A model generated the notes under the pieces. The model was not told where the DNA came from. It searched no databases and saw only the letters and a program-made list of their open reading frames with translations. A DNA stretch of 64,000 bases. Source: Arcobacter caeni (GTDB lineage: Bacteria; Campylobacterota; Campylobacteria; Campylobacterales; Arcobacteraceae). Shown piece after piece: positions 18,144-26,479 of this stretch. The translations under genes and the position numbers were made by a program. The DNA lies in NCBI RefSeq assembly GCF_003063245.1, contig NZ_MUXE01000015.1, forward strand, positions 1 through 64,000, read 5' to 3'. Position 1 is the stretch's first letter. Every line of letters starts with the position of its first letter.

Positions 18144-18176
18144 AAGTAAGGTAGTATTTTATAAAATACCTTACTT
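18144..18176. terminator. Terminator after the RhlE-type helicase gene
   Basis: A 10-bp stem AAGTAAGGTA / TACCTTACTT enclosing a self-complementary A/T core. It ends on the TTG at 18175-18177, which is therefore unlikely to be the start of the next gene. Confidence 0.65.
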
Positions 18177-18195
18177 GAAATTTAGGAACTACAAA

Positions 18196-19065
18196 ATGAA
18201 TTACGAAATAAAAAATAATTTCATAAAAGCAAAAATCAAATCTTTTGGAGCTGAATTAAATAGTTTACAAAAAAATGATAATGATTTAGAATATATTTGG
18301 CAAGGAAATAAAGAGTTTTGGAATCGTCATTCGCCAATTCTTTTTCCAATAGTTGGAAGATTAAAAAATGATAGTTATTTTTATAAAAATCAAAAATACA
18401 ATATGACTCAACATGGATTTGCTAGAGATAAAGAGTTTGAACTTGTAAATCAAAAAGAGGATTTTATAGAATTTAGATTAAAAAGTGATGAAAAAACTTT
18501 TGAGATTTATCCTTTTTCTTTTGAGTTATATTTATCTTATAAACTTGAATTTTCAAAACTAATAATCTCATATAAAGTAATAAATAAAAGTGATGAAAAA
18601 ATATTTTTTTCAATAGGTGCACATCCTGCATTTAATTGGGGATTAATAAAAAATGAAAAAAAAGAGAACTATTTTTTAGAGTTTGACGATATAAAACAAA
18701 CAAAAAGATACTTTTTAAATGATTTGGGATTAGTTTATAAAAATGAAGATTTAGAAATAATAGAGAATAAAATGCCTTTAAATGAAGGGTTATTTAAAAA
18801 TGATGCTTTAGTTTTTAATGATTTAAATATAAAAAATGTGAGTTTGAAAAATACAAAAAATGATAATTTTATAAAAGTAAATTTTGATAATTTTCCATAT
18901 TTAGGTATTTGGTCAAAACCTAGTGGCGCACCTTTTATCTGCATAGAACCGTGGTTTGGAGTTGCTGATGAAAAAAATTCTACTCAAAATCTTGAAGATA
19001 AAAAAGGAATAATTATTTTAGAAAAAGATGAGGTTTTTTCTTGTTTTTATAGTATTGAAGTTTGA
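18196..19065 (+). CDS. Aldose 1-epimerase family protein
   Basis: 289 aa from the ATG at 18196. An upstream in-frame TTG at 18175 would overlap a terminator stem, whereas AGGAA is 7 bases before this ATG. The protein has the galactose-mutarotase-like beta-sandwich pattern: G-A-E-L-N-S-L-Q near the start, then H-S-P-I-L-F-P-I-V-G-R, T-Q-H-G-F-A-R-D with the catalytic-type His, G-A-H-P-A-F-N-W with the second His, and a C-terminal E-P-W. This is the LacX-like branch, whose substrate is a hexose or hexose phosphate but is not established. It is a single gene sharing its terminator with the convergent ciaB gene. Confidence 0.85.
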   Translation: MNYEIKNNFIKAKIKSFGAELNSLQKNDNDLEYIWQGNKEFWNRHSPILFPIVGRLKNDSYFYKNQKYNMTQHGFARDKEFELVNQKEDFIEFRLKSDEKTFEIYPFSFELYLSYKLEFSKLIISYKVINKSDEKIFFSIGAHPAFNWGLIKNEKKENYFLEFDDIKQTKRYFLNDLGLVYKNEDLEIIENKMPLNEGLFKNDALVFNDLNIKNVSLKNTKNDNFIKVNFDNFPYLGIWSKPSGAPFICIEPWFGVADEKNSTQNLEDKKGIIILEKDEVFSCFYSIEV

Positions 19066-19071
19066 AAACAA

Positions 19072-19099
19072 AAAATAAGAGATAAAAATCTCTTATTTT
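19072..19099. terminator. Bidirectional terminator, epimerase/ciaB
   Basis: A perfect 12-bp stem (AAAATAAGAGAT / ATCTCTTATTTT) with a 4-base A loop. It overlaps the last codons and stop of the convergent ciaB gene. Confidence 0.75.
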
Positions 19100-20979
19100 A
19101 TATAGTTGCTTTTTTTATCATTTGTGTCTAATTCTTGCCCAATTTCTTGGTATCTTTTGAAGTAATATTTTACAAATGAGTTTATTTTTTCATCATTTGG
19201 CATAAAATATTTTTCTTTTTTTGTAGCATAATTATTTAAAAATATAGTTGCATCTTTTTTGTCTAAATAGTGTTTTGCTAATGCTGTATAGTTTTTGATA
19301 TACCAAGCTTTAAGTGCTTCATATTTTTCATCACTTAAATCTATTTCTAACTTTTCATTTTCCCAAGATAAAACACCTGTTGAAAACAGTCCACTTAAAT
19401 GAATCAAACCCTCACAATAATAAGGTTGAACTTCATCAACTTCCATCCAACCAATAAGCCCAACACTTCTTTTTACAAGGTCAATTAAAACTTGTGATTT
19501 TAAGTGAGCTTCATCTGTATTCTCATCAAGTAAATAAGAAATCAATCCACCAGTTGTTGCTTTAAACTCTTCAATATTTTTGAAGTTTCCAGTTTTATTC
19601 ATAATAGATTCTGTTTGCTCATCACACCATAAAATATGTCCATATTCATGCCCAACAGTGCTAATATCATAAACTTGATGCCAAGATGTTGTTTCATTAA
19701 ATAAAAATGTTCTATCTTTTGTTAAAATTTCTTGTCCAAAAATCTCTCTTGAAAGTTTTAAAAATGGTTTAGCCCTACTTGATTGTAAAATCTCATCAGA
19801 AAATGCAAAGATTTTTTTACCTTCTTCCAAACTTACAATTTCATCATTTGGTACAACTTGTGCTGAAAACATTCCATTAAATCCAGCTCCAAAAAATAAA
19901 GCAGGTCGTCCCACATAAAGTTGTACTTTATCCAGTGATTTAAAAGAAAAATCATAGATTTTTTTATATTCTTCTTTCTTTTCACTTGCTTCAAAACTAT
20001 CAAATATTTTAGAAAAAGCTGATTTTATTTTATTTACTCTATGGTCATTTTGTGCAAATTTAGGATTTGTTAATCTTATATCCCATTCAAGTGCAACTGC
20101 TTTTCTAAAGTGATCTTCATAATATTCTAAAGGATGACCGATTTGAATTGGAGTTTTTATTTTCATCCAAGCTCTATCAACATCTGCCCATTTACTTACA
20201 AGTTCATTTGTTTTATCCTCAGAAAATGCTTTGATAAGTGCTTGAATATATAAAACATAATCCCATTTTTGATTAAAAATATCATCTTCAAGTTCAATTA
20301 GTTTATCAGCGAATTCTTCTAAAGCATCTACAACTTCCGTTGTTTCTTTTTTAAAAGCTTTGATATAAGCTTGAGATTTGTATTTTTCACCATCTTTTAT
20401 TAAAGCAGAATAACATCTATCAGCAGTGATTTCACCATGTCCTAAATCAAGAAGTTTTTCATCTTCAAGATATTGCATGATTTTTTCTTCGTTTCCATCA
20501 AACTTGACCATCAAATCTTTGTTTATTCCATTTATAATATGAGCTGTCCAAGAAGTTTGCCATGCTGACATTTGAAGTCCAACATTATAAACCCCAATAA
20601 ATACTTCTTGATAAAAAGGTGTTAAAAGAGAGTTTTGAGTTATAAAATCAATTAATTTTGTATGAATTTCGTGCCAATACTCTTTCACAAAAGAGTATGC
20701 TTTTTCTTGTAAAGTTATGATTTCTTTTTCATTTTTCTCTAACTTTTTCAAAACCTGAACTAAAGAATCATCTCTTAAATTCACAAGTCTTGTAACAAGT
20801 GCAAATCTTAAATCACTTGTCATTTCAAGATTTAAAGCCTTTGCAAAATCATCAATAAGTCCTAGTTTGTTAAACTCTTCATTTTCAAGATGTTTTATCA
20901 GTTCGTTTGTTTGTGATTTTTGTGTATTTAAAAAGTCATATATTTTTTGTAAGTCGTTTAAAAATTCTTGTTTTGTCAT
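19093..20979 (-). CDS. ciaB: CiaB homologue with a metallopeptidase-like HExxH motif
   Basis: 628 aa, soluble, no signal peptide. The sequence follows Campylobacter CiaB along its length; landmarks are Q-I-G-H-P-L-E-Y-Y-E-D at 279-289, A-L-E-W-D-I-R-L at 296-303, F-S-A-Q-V-V-P-N-D-E at 371-380 and E-E-F-K-A-T-T-G-G-L at 470-479. CiaB is reported as a factor secreted by the flagellar export apparatus during host-cell invasion, and the gene is used as an Arcobacter virulence marker. H-E-Y-G-H at 444-448 is a zinc-peptidase HExxH motif, and Glu470/Glu471 follow at the distance of a gluzincin third ligand, so an intracellular peptidase role is also plausible. AAGGA precedes the ATG. Confidence 0.88.
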   Translation of the reverse strand: MTKQEFLNDLQKIYDFLNTQKSQTNELIKHLENEEFNKLGLIDDFAKALNLEMTSDLRFALVTRLVNLRDDSLVQVLKKLEKNEKEIITLQEKAYSFVKEYWHEIHTKLIDFITQNSLLTPFYQEVFIGVYNVGLQMSAWQTSWTAHIINGINKDLMVKFDGNEEKIMQYLEDEKLLDLGHGEITADRCYSALIKDGEKYKSQAYIKAFKKETTEVVDALEEFADKLIELEDDIFNQKWDYVLYIQALIKAFSEDKTNELVSKWADVDRAWMKIKTPIQIGHPLEYYEDHFRKAVALEWDIRLTNPKFAQNDHRVNKIKSAFSKIFDSFEASEKKEEYKKIYDFSFKSLDKVQLYVGRPALFFGAGFNGMFSAQVVPNDEIVSLEEGKKIFAFSDEILQSSRAKPFLKLSREIFGQEILTKDRTFLFNETTSWHQVYDISTVGHEYGHILWCDEQTESIMNKTGNFKNIEEFKATTGGLISYLLDENTDEAHLKSQVLIDLVKRSVGLIGWMEVDEVQPYYCEGLIHLSGLFSTGVLSWENEKLEIDLSDEKYEALKAWYIKNYTALAKHYLDKKDATIFLNNYATKKEKYFMPNDEKINSFVKYYFKRYQEIGQELDTNDKKSNYIK

Positions 20980-21039
20980 TTTTTTAATCCTTAATTGTAA
21001 AAGTAAAGTTTATCTTTATTGTACTTTTTTTTAGTTAAA

Positions 21040-21066
21040 TTAGCACTCAAATACAAAAAGTGCTAA
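21040..21066. promoter_or_regulatory. CIRCE operator (HrcA-binding site) upstream of htpG
   Basis: TTAGCACTC, nine bases, AAGTGCTAA. This is the CIRCE inverted repeat with a single mismatch in the right arm (A for G). HrcA binds CIRCE and represses chaperone genes until heat or unfolded protein titrates it, through GroEL. It lies 84 bases before the htpG ATG, in the divergent gap with ciaB, so it may also touch the ciaB promoter. Confidence 0.9.
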
Positions 21067-21150
21067 TTTTAATAAAAACTTTAGCTTTCTTTTATAAAGT
21101 TGTGATAAAATTCTCTTCTAAAAAATTAAAATTTATAGGAGAAATTTAGC

Positions 21151-23061
21151 ATGGCAAAACATCAATTTCAAACAGAAGTAGGACAATTATTACAATTAAT
21201 GACACACTCTTTATATTCAAATAAAGAGATTTTTATAAGAGAGTTAGTATCAAATTCAAGTGATGCTATTGATAAATTAAACTATTTAAGACTTACGGAT
21301 GACAATCTTAAGGCTGATTATGCGGACTGGAAAGGTGAGATTAATATCACTTTTGATGAAGCTGACAAATCTTTAACTATTATTGACAACGGTGTTGGTA
21401 TGAATGAAGAGGACTTAATTGCTTCTATTGGAACAATCGCAAAATCAGGTACAAAATCTTTTGTTGAAGCACTAACAGGTGATGCAAAAAAAGACTCAAA
21501 CTTAATCGGTCAATTTGGAGTTGGTTTTTATTCTGTATTTATGGTGGCTTCAAGTGTAGATGTTATTTCTAAAAAAGCTGGTGAAGAAACTGCTTACAAA
21601 TGGACAAGTACTGGAACAGGTGAGTTTGATTTAGCTCCTTGCACAAAAGAGTCAAATGGAACTGTAATTTACATCAAATTAAAAGATGAAGAAGCAAGTG
21701 AGTTTGCAAGTAAATATAGAATCAAAAATATCGTTGGAAAATACTCAAATCACATCGCATATCCAATTTTCTTAAATTACAAAGAAGAAGTTACTGAAAC
21801 TTTAAGTGAAGAGGATAAAAAAGCAGGCAAAGAAGCTGTTAAATCAATTGAAGATAAAAGAGAAAAAATCAATGAAGCAACTGCTTTATGGATGCAGCCA
21901 AAAGCGAAATTAAAAGATGAAGATTATAATGATTTTTATAAATCTATTTCTCATGACTCATCAGAGCCAATGCTTACAATTCACACAAAAACTGAGGGTG
22001 TAAACGAATATACAACACTTTTTTATATTCCAAAAATAGCACCAATGGATATGTATAGAGCGGATTTCCAAAGTGGTGTAAAACTTTATGTTAAAAGAGT
22101 ATTTATTACAGATAGCGAAAAAGAGTTATTACCAACTTACTTAAGATTTGTAAGAGGAATTATCGACTCTGAGGATTTACCTTTAAATGTTTCAAGAGAG
22201 ATTTTACAAGAAAATAGAATCTTAGCAAATATCAAACAAAGTTCAGTTAAAAAAATCCTAAGTGAAATCAAAAAACTATCAAAAGATGAAGAAAAATATG
22301 CTGAATTTATCGCTCAATATATCAGACCTTTAAAAGAGGGTGTTTATCAAGACCACATGAATAAAGAAGCGATTTTAGATTTATTAAGATACAAATCTAC
22401 AAAAGCTGAAACTGGAAAATTAACTTCATTAGAAGATTATAAACATAGAGCTGATACAGAACAAAAAGCAATTTTTTATATCGTTGGAGAAAATGAAAAA
22501 ATCTTAAGAAGTTCACCATTATTAGAGTCTTATAACAAAAATAATATCGAAGTTTTAATCTTAGATGACAAAGAAATTGATGAAATTATAACTCCAACAA
22601 TGGGTGCTTATAAAGATTGGGAATTCAAAGACATCACAGCTTGCGAACCTCCAAAAGTAGAACAATCAGAAGAAGCAAAAAAAGAAGTTGAAGAGAAATT
22701 CCAAGACATCACGAAAAAAATCAAAGACAAACTAGGTGATGCTGTAAAAGATGTAAAAGTTACAAATAGACTAAGTGAATCTCCATCTTGTGTAGTAAAA
22801 GATGTAGCAGATGCACAAATGGCTCAGATGATGCAAATGATGAGAGCAATGGGACAAGAAATGCCCCAATCAGCACCAATCTTAGAAATCAATCCAGAAC
22901 ACGAAATCGTAAAAAAATTAAACGGTTGTGCAGATGAATCAACAATCGAAGATGTATCTTGGATTTTACTAGACCAAGCGAAATTAAGTGAGGGTATGGA
23001 AATTACTGATACTGTAGCATTTGCAAAAAGATTATCAAGAATTACTGCTAAAGCTTTATAA
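21151..23061 (+). CDS. htpG: Chaperone HtpG (Hsp90)
   Basis: 636 aa, the usual length for bacterial Hsp90. The N-terminal GHKL ATPase is complete: E-L-V-S-N-S-S-D-A-I-D-K, then D-N-G-V-G-M and G-Q-F-G-V-G-F-Y-S. The middle domain has the catalytic-loop region (P-L-N-V-S-R-E-I-L-Q), and the C-terminal dimerisation domain ends the protein. It is a cytosolic homodimer that remodels client proteins with DnaK. AGGAG lies 9 bases before the ATG. Expression is expected to be heat-inducible through the CIRCE site upstream. It is monocistronic with a strong terminator. Confidence 0.97.
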   Translation: MAKHQFQTEVGQLLQLMTHSLYSNKEIFIRELVSNSSDAIDKLNYLRLTDDNLKADYADWKGEINITFDEADKSLTIIDNGVGMNEEDLIASIGTIAKSGTKSFVEALTGDAKKDSNLIGQFGVGFYSVFMVASSVDVISKKAGEETAYKWTSTGTGEFDLAPCTKESNGTVIYIKLKDEEASEFASKYRIKNIVGKYSNHIAYPIFLNYKEEVTETLSEEDKKAGKEAVKSIEDKREKINEATALWMQPKAKLKDEDYNDFYKSISHDSSEPMLTIHTKTEGVNEYTTLFYIPKIAPMDMYRADFQSGVKLYVKRVFITDSEKELLPTYLRFVRGIIDSEDLPLNVSREILQENRILANIKQSSVKKILSEIKKLSKDEEKYAEFIAQYIRPLKEGVYQDHMNKEAILDLLRYKSTKAETGKLTSLEDYKHRADTEQKAIFYIVGENEKILRSSPLLESYNKNNIEVLILDDKEIDEIITPTMGAYKDWEFKDITACEPPKVEQSEEAKKEVEEKFQDITKKIKDKLGDAVKDVKVTNRLSESPSCVVKDVADAQMAQMMQMMRAMGQEMPQSAPILEINPEHEIVKKLNGCADESTIEDVSWILLDQAKLSEGMEITDTVAFAKRLSRITAKAL

Positions 23062-23069
23062 AATAAAAG

Positions 23070-23109
23070 AACTATTTGCACGCATCTTTGGCGTTGCAAA
23101 TAGTTTTTC
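23070..23109 (+). terminator. Terminator of htpG
   Basis: An 11-bp stem AACTATTTGCA / TGCAAATAGTT, extended by CGC/GCG across a bulge, followed by a T run. Confidence 0.85.
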
Positions 23110-23167
23110 TTAAGTTGTATATAATTATTTCATACAAAAATATTTAATTATTAGTTAAAGGAAATAA

Positions 23168-23963
23168 TTGAATTTAAAAGATTTTAATACTGATAAATAT
23201 GTTGCTCACTATACCAAATTTGATAGAGTTATTAAAGATATATTACCTTTTAATGAAATTAGATTTAGTTCTGTATCCATAGTAAATGACCCATACGAAA
23301 AAGATACTACATGGATTGAAAATGATGGAATTTATTCTAAAGAAGATATTATAGAATCTCATAAAATTTTAAATGAATTAAAAACAAATTTTTTTAATCA
23401 CATAAAGTTATTTTGTTTAGCTTCCTATGATGAAGCTAGTATAAATTGTTTTGATTTGTCAAGTGATATTTATGGGAAGCCTAGAATGTGGGCAAATTAT
23501 GGAGATAATCATAAAGGGTTATGTTTAATTTTTGATAAAGAAGAATTATCAAAAGAAATCAATAAAATTTGTGATAAATATGAAAAATTATATGAAGATA
23601 AAATAAAATTTGCCTTATATTGCTATACTTGAAAATAGCATTTCATTATCAATTGATGAATTAAAAAGTTTACAATCAACAACTAATAATTCTAAATTAT
23701 TATATGAAGTAATAGATAAAAACTATTTATTAAAAAGTAAATATTTTAGAAAACATATAGATTGGAAAACTGAGAATGAATATAGATGGTTGATTTTTAC
23801 TAAAGAAACAAAAGAATTTAATGTTAATTTTGGAAGTGCATTAAAAGCTGTTGTTTTTGGTGTAGATACAAATACAAAATGTAAATATTTATTAAAAGAT
23901 TATAATATACCATTATTTCAATTGTCATTTGAATATGGAAAATATAAAGCATATAGAATTTAA
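23168..23963 (+). pseudogene. DUF2971 protein gene with a frameshift
   Basis: Two frames together spell one DUF2971 protein. The first (23168-23632) starts at TTG behind AAAGGA and contains Y-V-A-H-Y-T-K-F, N-D-P-Y-E and W-A-N-Y-G-D-N-H-K-G-L-C, the family core. The second frame (to 23963) continues with Y-R-K-H-like R-K-H-I-D-W-K-T-E-N-E-Y-R-W. The switch has to happen between the TAA of the second frame at 23604 and the TGA of the first at 23630, around an A/T run. DUF2971 proteins are often found as phage-defence or toxin-like accessory genes; their activity is unknown. A real frameshift, programmed slippage or a sequencing error cannot be told apart here. Confidence 0.75.
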
Positions 23964-23974
23964 TAAGGACAAAA

Positions 23975-24454
23975 ATGCCACTAAAAATTAGAGAAGCAAT
24001 ACCAGAAGATTCACAAACTATTTTTGATTTCATTATGGAACTTGCAATTTATGAGAAACTTCCAAATGAAGTAAAAACTACAGTTGAGGAGATAAAAGAG
24101 TCTATCTTTGCTTCAAACTCTACTGTTAAAGCTTTGATTTGTGAAGAAGATGAAACGGCTATTGGTTATGCTGTTTATTTTTACAACTATTCAACTTGGC
24201 TTGGGAAAAATGGTATTTATCTTGAGGATTTATATGTTAGTGAAGTAAAAAGAGGAAAAGGTGCTGGAAAAGCTATGATTAAATATTTAGCAAAAAAAGC
24301 AATAAGCGAAAACTGTGGACGATTTGAGTGGGCTTGTCTTGATTGGAATACTCCTTCACGAGATTTTTATGAAAGTTTTGGTGCTGTGCCACAAACTCAA
24401 TGGATTGGTTATAGACTTGAGGGTGAAACTTTAGAAAAATTTGCAAATAATTGA
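23975..24454 (+). CDS. GNAT-family N-acetyltransferase, diamine acetyltransferase-like
   Basis: 159 aa. The GNAT fold is visible: an N-terminal I-R-E-A-I-P-E-D strand/helix, the central strand Y-L-E-D-L-Y-V, and then the acetyl-CoA-binding R-G-K-G-A-G-K-A-M at about 89-97 (R/Q-x-x-G-x-G/A pattern). The late W-N-x-P-S-R-D-F-Y-E-S-F-G-A segment is characteristic of the spermidine/spermine acetyltransferase branch, so an amine substrate is likely. It begins 11 bases after the DUF2971 frame with AAGGA ahead of its ATG and could be co-transcribed with it. Confidence 0.85.
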   Translation: MPLKIREAIPEDSQTIFDFIMELAIYEKLPNEVKTTVEEIKESIFASNSTVKALICEEDETAIGYAVYFYNYSTWLGKNGIYLEDLYVSEVKRGKGAGKAMIKYLAKKAISENCGRFEWACLDWNTPSRDFYESFGAVPQTQWIGYRLEGETLEKFANN

Positions 24455-24524
24455 TATAATCCTTGTTACATGATTATTTTACAATTAAAGAGTAATCTTT
24501 ATATTATTTTGACAAAGGCAGAAA

Positions 24525-25106
24525 ATGGGTATTATCGTAGATTTCTTTAAATCACTTTTTAAGACAATTAAAAAACTATCAAGACCTTATTTTAGCCTTG
24601 AAGAAAATGAGTTAAAATTTAAGATTGATACTGATACTTTTTACAAATTCCCAATTTTAAATATCGAAACAAAAACAAGATATGATTCTTATATCCTTGA
24701 TGCTTATACTTTAAAAGCGGATAATATACACTTAGAATATATTCATACAGATAATGATACTTCTTGGAATGCTCAAGCTTTATCTTTTTTCAAAGATTTA
24801 TTAAAAGAGAGTATAAATGCTTATTCTATGGATTTATTAGAAAAAAAAGAGTTTAGGCATTATGAATTTTTGGTTTATAAAATAGATGAAAAATATATTT
24901 TAAATATTATTTATATTTATGAGATAAACAAAGAGGTTTTTATTGTAGATCAAAAAGGTGATCTTTATGAAAATTTATTAAAAAATCTTGATAAAAATTA
25001 TGTTTATAAATTCGAAAAAAATAAGATGGATTTTATAGATTTAAATTTTAGTTTAGTAAAAAACAACGCTATGAAAAGCTATTTTGCTCTTCATAGTGGA
25101 GATTAA
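24525..25106 (+). CDS. Hypothetical protein
   Basis: 193 aa. An N-terminal amphipathic/hydrophobic stretch (I-I-V-D-F-F-K-S-L-F-K-T-I) leads into a soluble body of alternating strands and Lys/Asp/Tyr-rich turns. There is no signal peptide of the usual kind and no domain was recognised. The Shine-Dalgarno (AGG) is modest and close to the ATG. It is on its own between the acetyltransferase and the convergent DUF4197 gene, only nine bases away. Conservation in relatives seems likely from the clean, coding-like frame, but no function is offered. Confidence 0.65.
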   Translation: MGIIVDFFKSLFKTIKKLSRPYFSLEENELKFKIDTDTFYKFPILNIETKTRYDSYILDAYTLKADNIHLEYIHTDNDTSWNAQALSFFKDLLKESINAYSMDLLEKKEFRHYEFLVYKIDEKYILNIIYIYEINKEVFIVDQKGDLYENLLKNLDKNYVYKFEKNKMDFIDLNFSLVKNNAMKSYFALHSGD

Positions 25107-25115
25107 AAGAGATAT

Positions 25116-25949
25116 TTATTTCCCAAATACTTGTTTTAAAATTGAACTTGTTTGTTCAACTGGATTTGTTCTAATTGCTGCTTCTTTTTGTGCAATCATT
25201 GTAAATAATCCTTCAATTGCTTTGTTTGTAACAAACTCATCTAAACTTTCATTTGAATTTCCAGGAACATAAGAGTCAACTCCAAAACTTTTTGCCATTC
25301 CCATTACTGCACTATTATCTACTAAACCTTTTGCACTTGATTTATAAATGTTGTTAACAGTTTCATAATAACCTGCTACTTGATTTTCTTTCATTGTTTC
25401 TTGAATAATTGGTGCTATTGATTTTTTTAGTGATTCTGTTGTATTTGTTTTGAAATATTCTGTTGCAGCACTATTTCCGCCACCTAGAATTTTTTGAGCA
25501 TCTGTTACACTCATTTTATCAATTGCAGAGATAAAAATTTCTGCTGTTTTTGGAGCTGCTTTTGAAGCTGCTGCATTCATTGAATTTATTAAATCATCTG
25601 CCATTTTATCACCACCTGCTGTTCGGATTAAACTTTCAGCTTTTGATAAATTATTTGGAAGAGGAATTTTTACTGCTTTATTATTTAAATATCCATTATT
25701 ACTTCCAAGTTGTGTTGTTGCATAAGTTACACCTGATTTTAGAGCCTCTTTTAGTCCATTTGATACAGTTGCATTATCAAGATTGCTTGTTTTACTTGAA
25801 GTTGTTGTCGTAGCATTTGTTATTTGTTCTGAGATACTTGTGTCTTTTGAAACTGTATCAACAACGCTTTTTGTAATACTTCCTAAATCTAAAGCAAAAG
25901 TTAATGTTGAAGTTAAAAGTAAAGTTGAAACGATAAGTGATTTTTTCAT
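25116..25949 (-). CDS. DUF4197 exported protein
   Basis: 277 aa. A cleavable signal peptide (M-K-K-S-L-I-V-S-T-L-L-L-T-S-T-L-T-F-A) takes it to the periplasm. The mature part begins with a Ser/Thr-rich spacer, then has G-L-K-E-A-L-K-S-G, P-L-P-N-N-L and M-S-V-T-D-A-Q-K-I-L-G-G-G-N-S-A-A-T followed by Y-F-K-T-N-T, the signature of DUF4197. The family is of unknown function and wide in Proteobacteria. AGGA lies before the ATG. It is monocistronic and convergent with the gene to its left. Confidence 0.82.
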   Translation of the reverse strand: MKKSLIVSTLLLTSTLTFALDLGSITKSVVDTVSKDTSISEQITNATTTTSSKTSNLDNATVSNGLKEALKSGVTYATTQLGSNNGYLNNKAVKIPLPNNLSKAESLIRTAGGDKMADDLINSMNAAASKAAPKTAEIFISAIDKMSVTDAQKILGGGNSAATEYFKTNTTESLKKSIAPIIQETMKENQVAGYYETVNNIYKSSAKGLVDNSAVMGMAKSFGVDSYVPGNSNESLDEFVTNKAIEGLFTMIAQKEAAIRTNPVEQTSSILKQVFGK

Positions 25950-26029
25950 AATTTTTCCTAATATTTTGTATTTTTTAGATTTACATTATATAATAGATAT
26001 AATAGAATAATTGTGAAAAAGGATTACAA

Positions 26030-26470
26030 ATAGAACTAATCAACGAAATCTCTAATTTTATTTATGGTTTTAAAAATAAAATAGTTGAAGCTACTGAAAT
26101 AGCAACAAAATATGAAGAGCAAATATCTTTATTTGCAAATGAATTAAAAAAATTAGATTTAGATAAAGAGTATGAAGAAAACTTTTTGATTATTTTAGGA
26201 TATTCATATAGACTTGAGGATATTTCTCAAAGATTATTTTTTACTTTCTCAGAAGCAATTTATGCTATTGATTTAGATAAATTAATAAGAAATGAAGATT
26301 CTTTAAAATTAAATTCTATAGTTTATGTTTTGGTTTTAGACTCAATAATGAAAGAGTACAAAACTAAAGAGATAAATATCGAACAAAAACAAAAAGCTTT
26401 AGAAGTTTATAAAAAGATAGAAGAGAAAAAAGCAGCAGAAAATAAAAAGTATCATATGTATCAATATTAG
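26030..26470 (+). CDS. Hypothetical protein upstream of pxpA, apparent ATA start
   Basis: 146 aa if it begins at ATA (26030). The frame is open and protein-like well above the first ordinary start (TTG at 26186): codons for E-L-I-N-E-I-S-N-F-I-Y-G-F and E-A-T-E-I-A-T-K-Y-E-E-Q-I read as a helical protein continuing into the rest. AAAAAGGA sits six bases before the ATA, the ideal distance, while the TTG lacks comparable spacing. The product is helical, acidic/basic mixed, with no membrane part and a C-terminal coiled coil (Q-K-A-L-E-V-Y-K-K-I-E-E-K). Family unknown. It ends 9 bases before pxpA, so they share an operon. The start codon is the odd feature. Confidence 0.65.
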   Translation: MELINEISNFIYGFKNKIVEATEIATKYEEQISLFANELKKLDLDKEYEENFLIILGYSYRLEDISQRLFFTFSEAIYAIDLDKLIRNEDSLKLNSIVYVLVLDSIMKEYKTKEINIEQKQKALEVYKKIEEKKAAENKKYHMYQY

Positions 26471-26479
26471 GAATAGGTT

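Noticed and set aside
18175-18195. TTG at 18175 as the start of the epimerase-like gene
   Set aside because: It overlaps a terminator stem and has no Shine-Dalgarno; the ATG at 18196 has AGGAA at good spacing.
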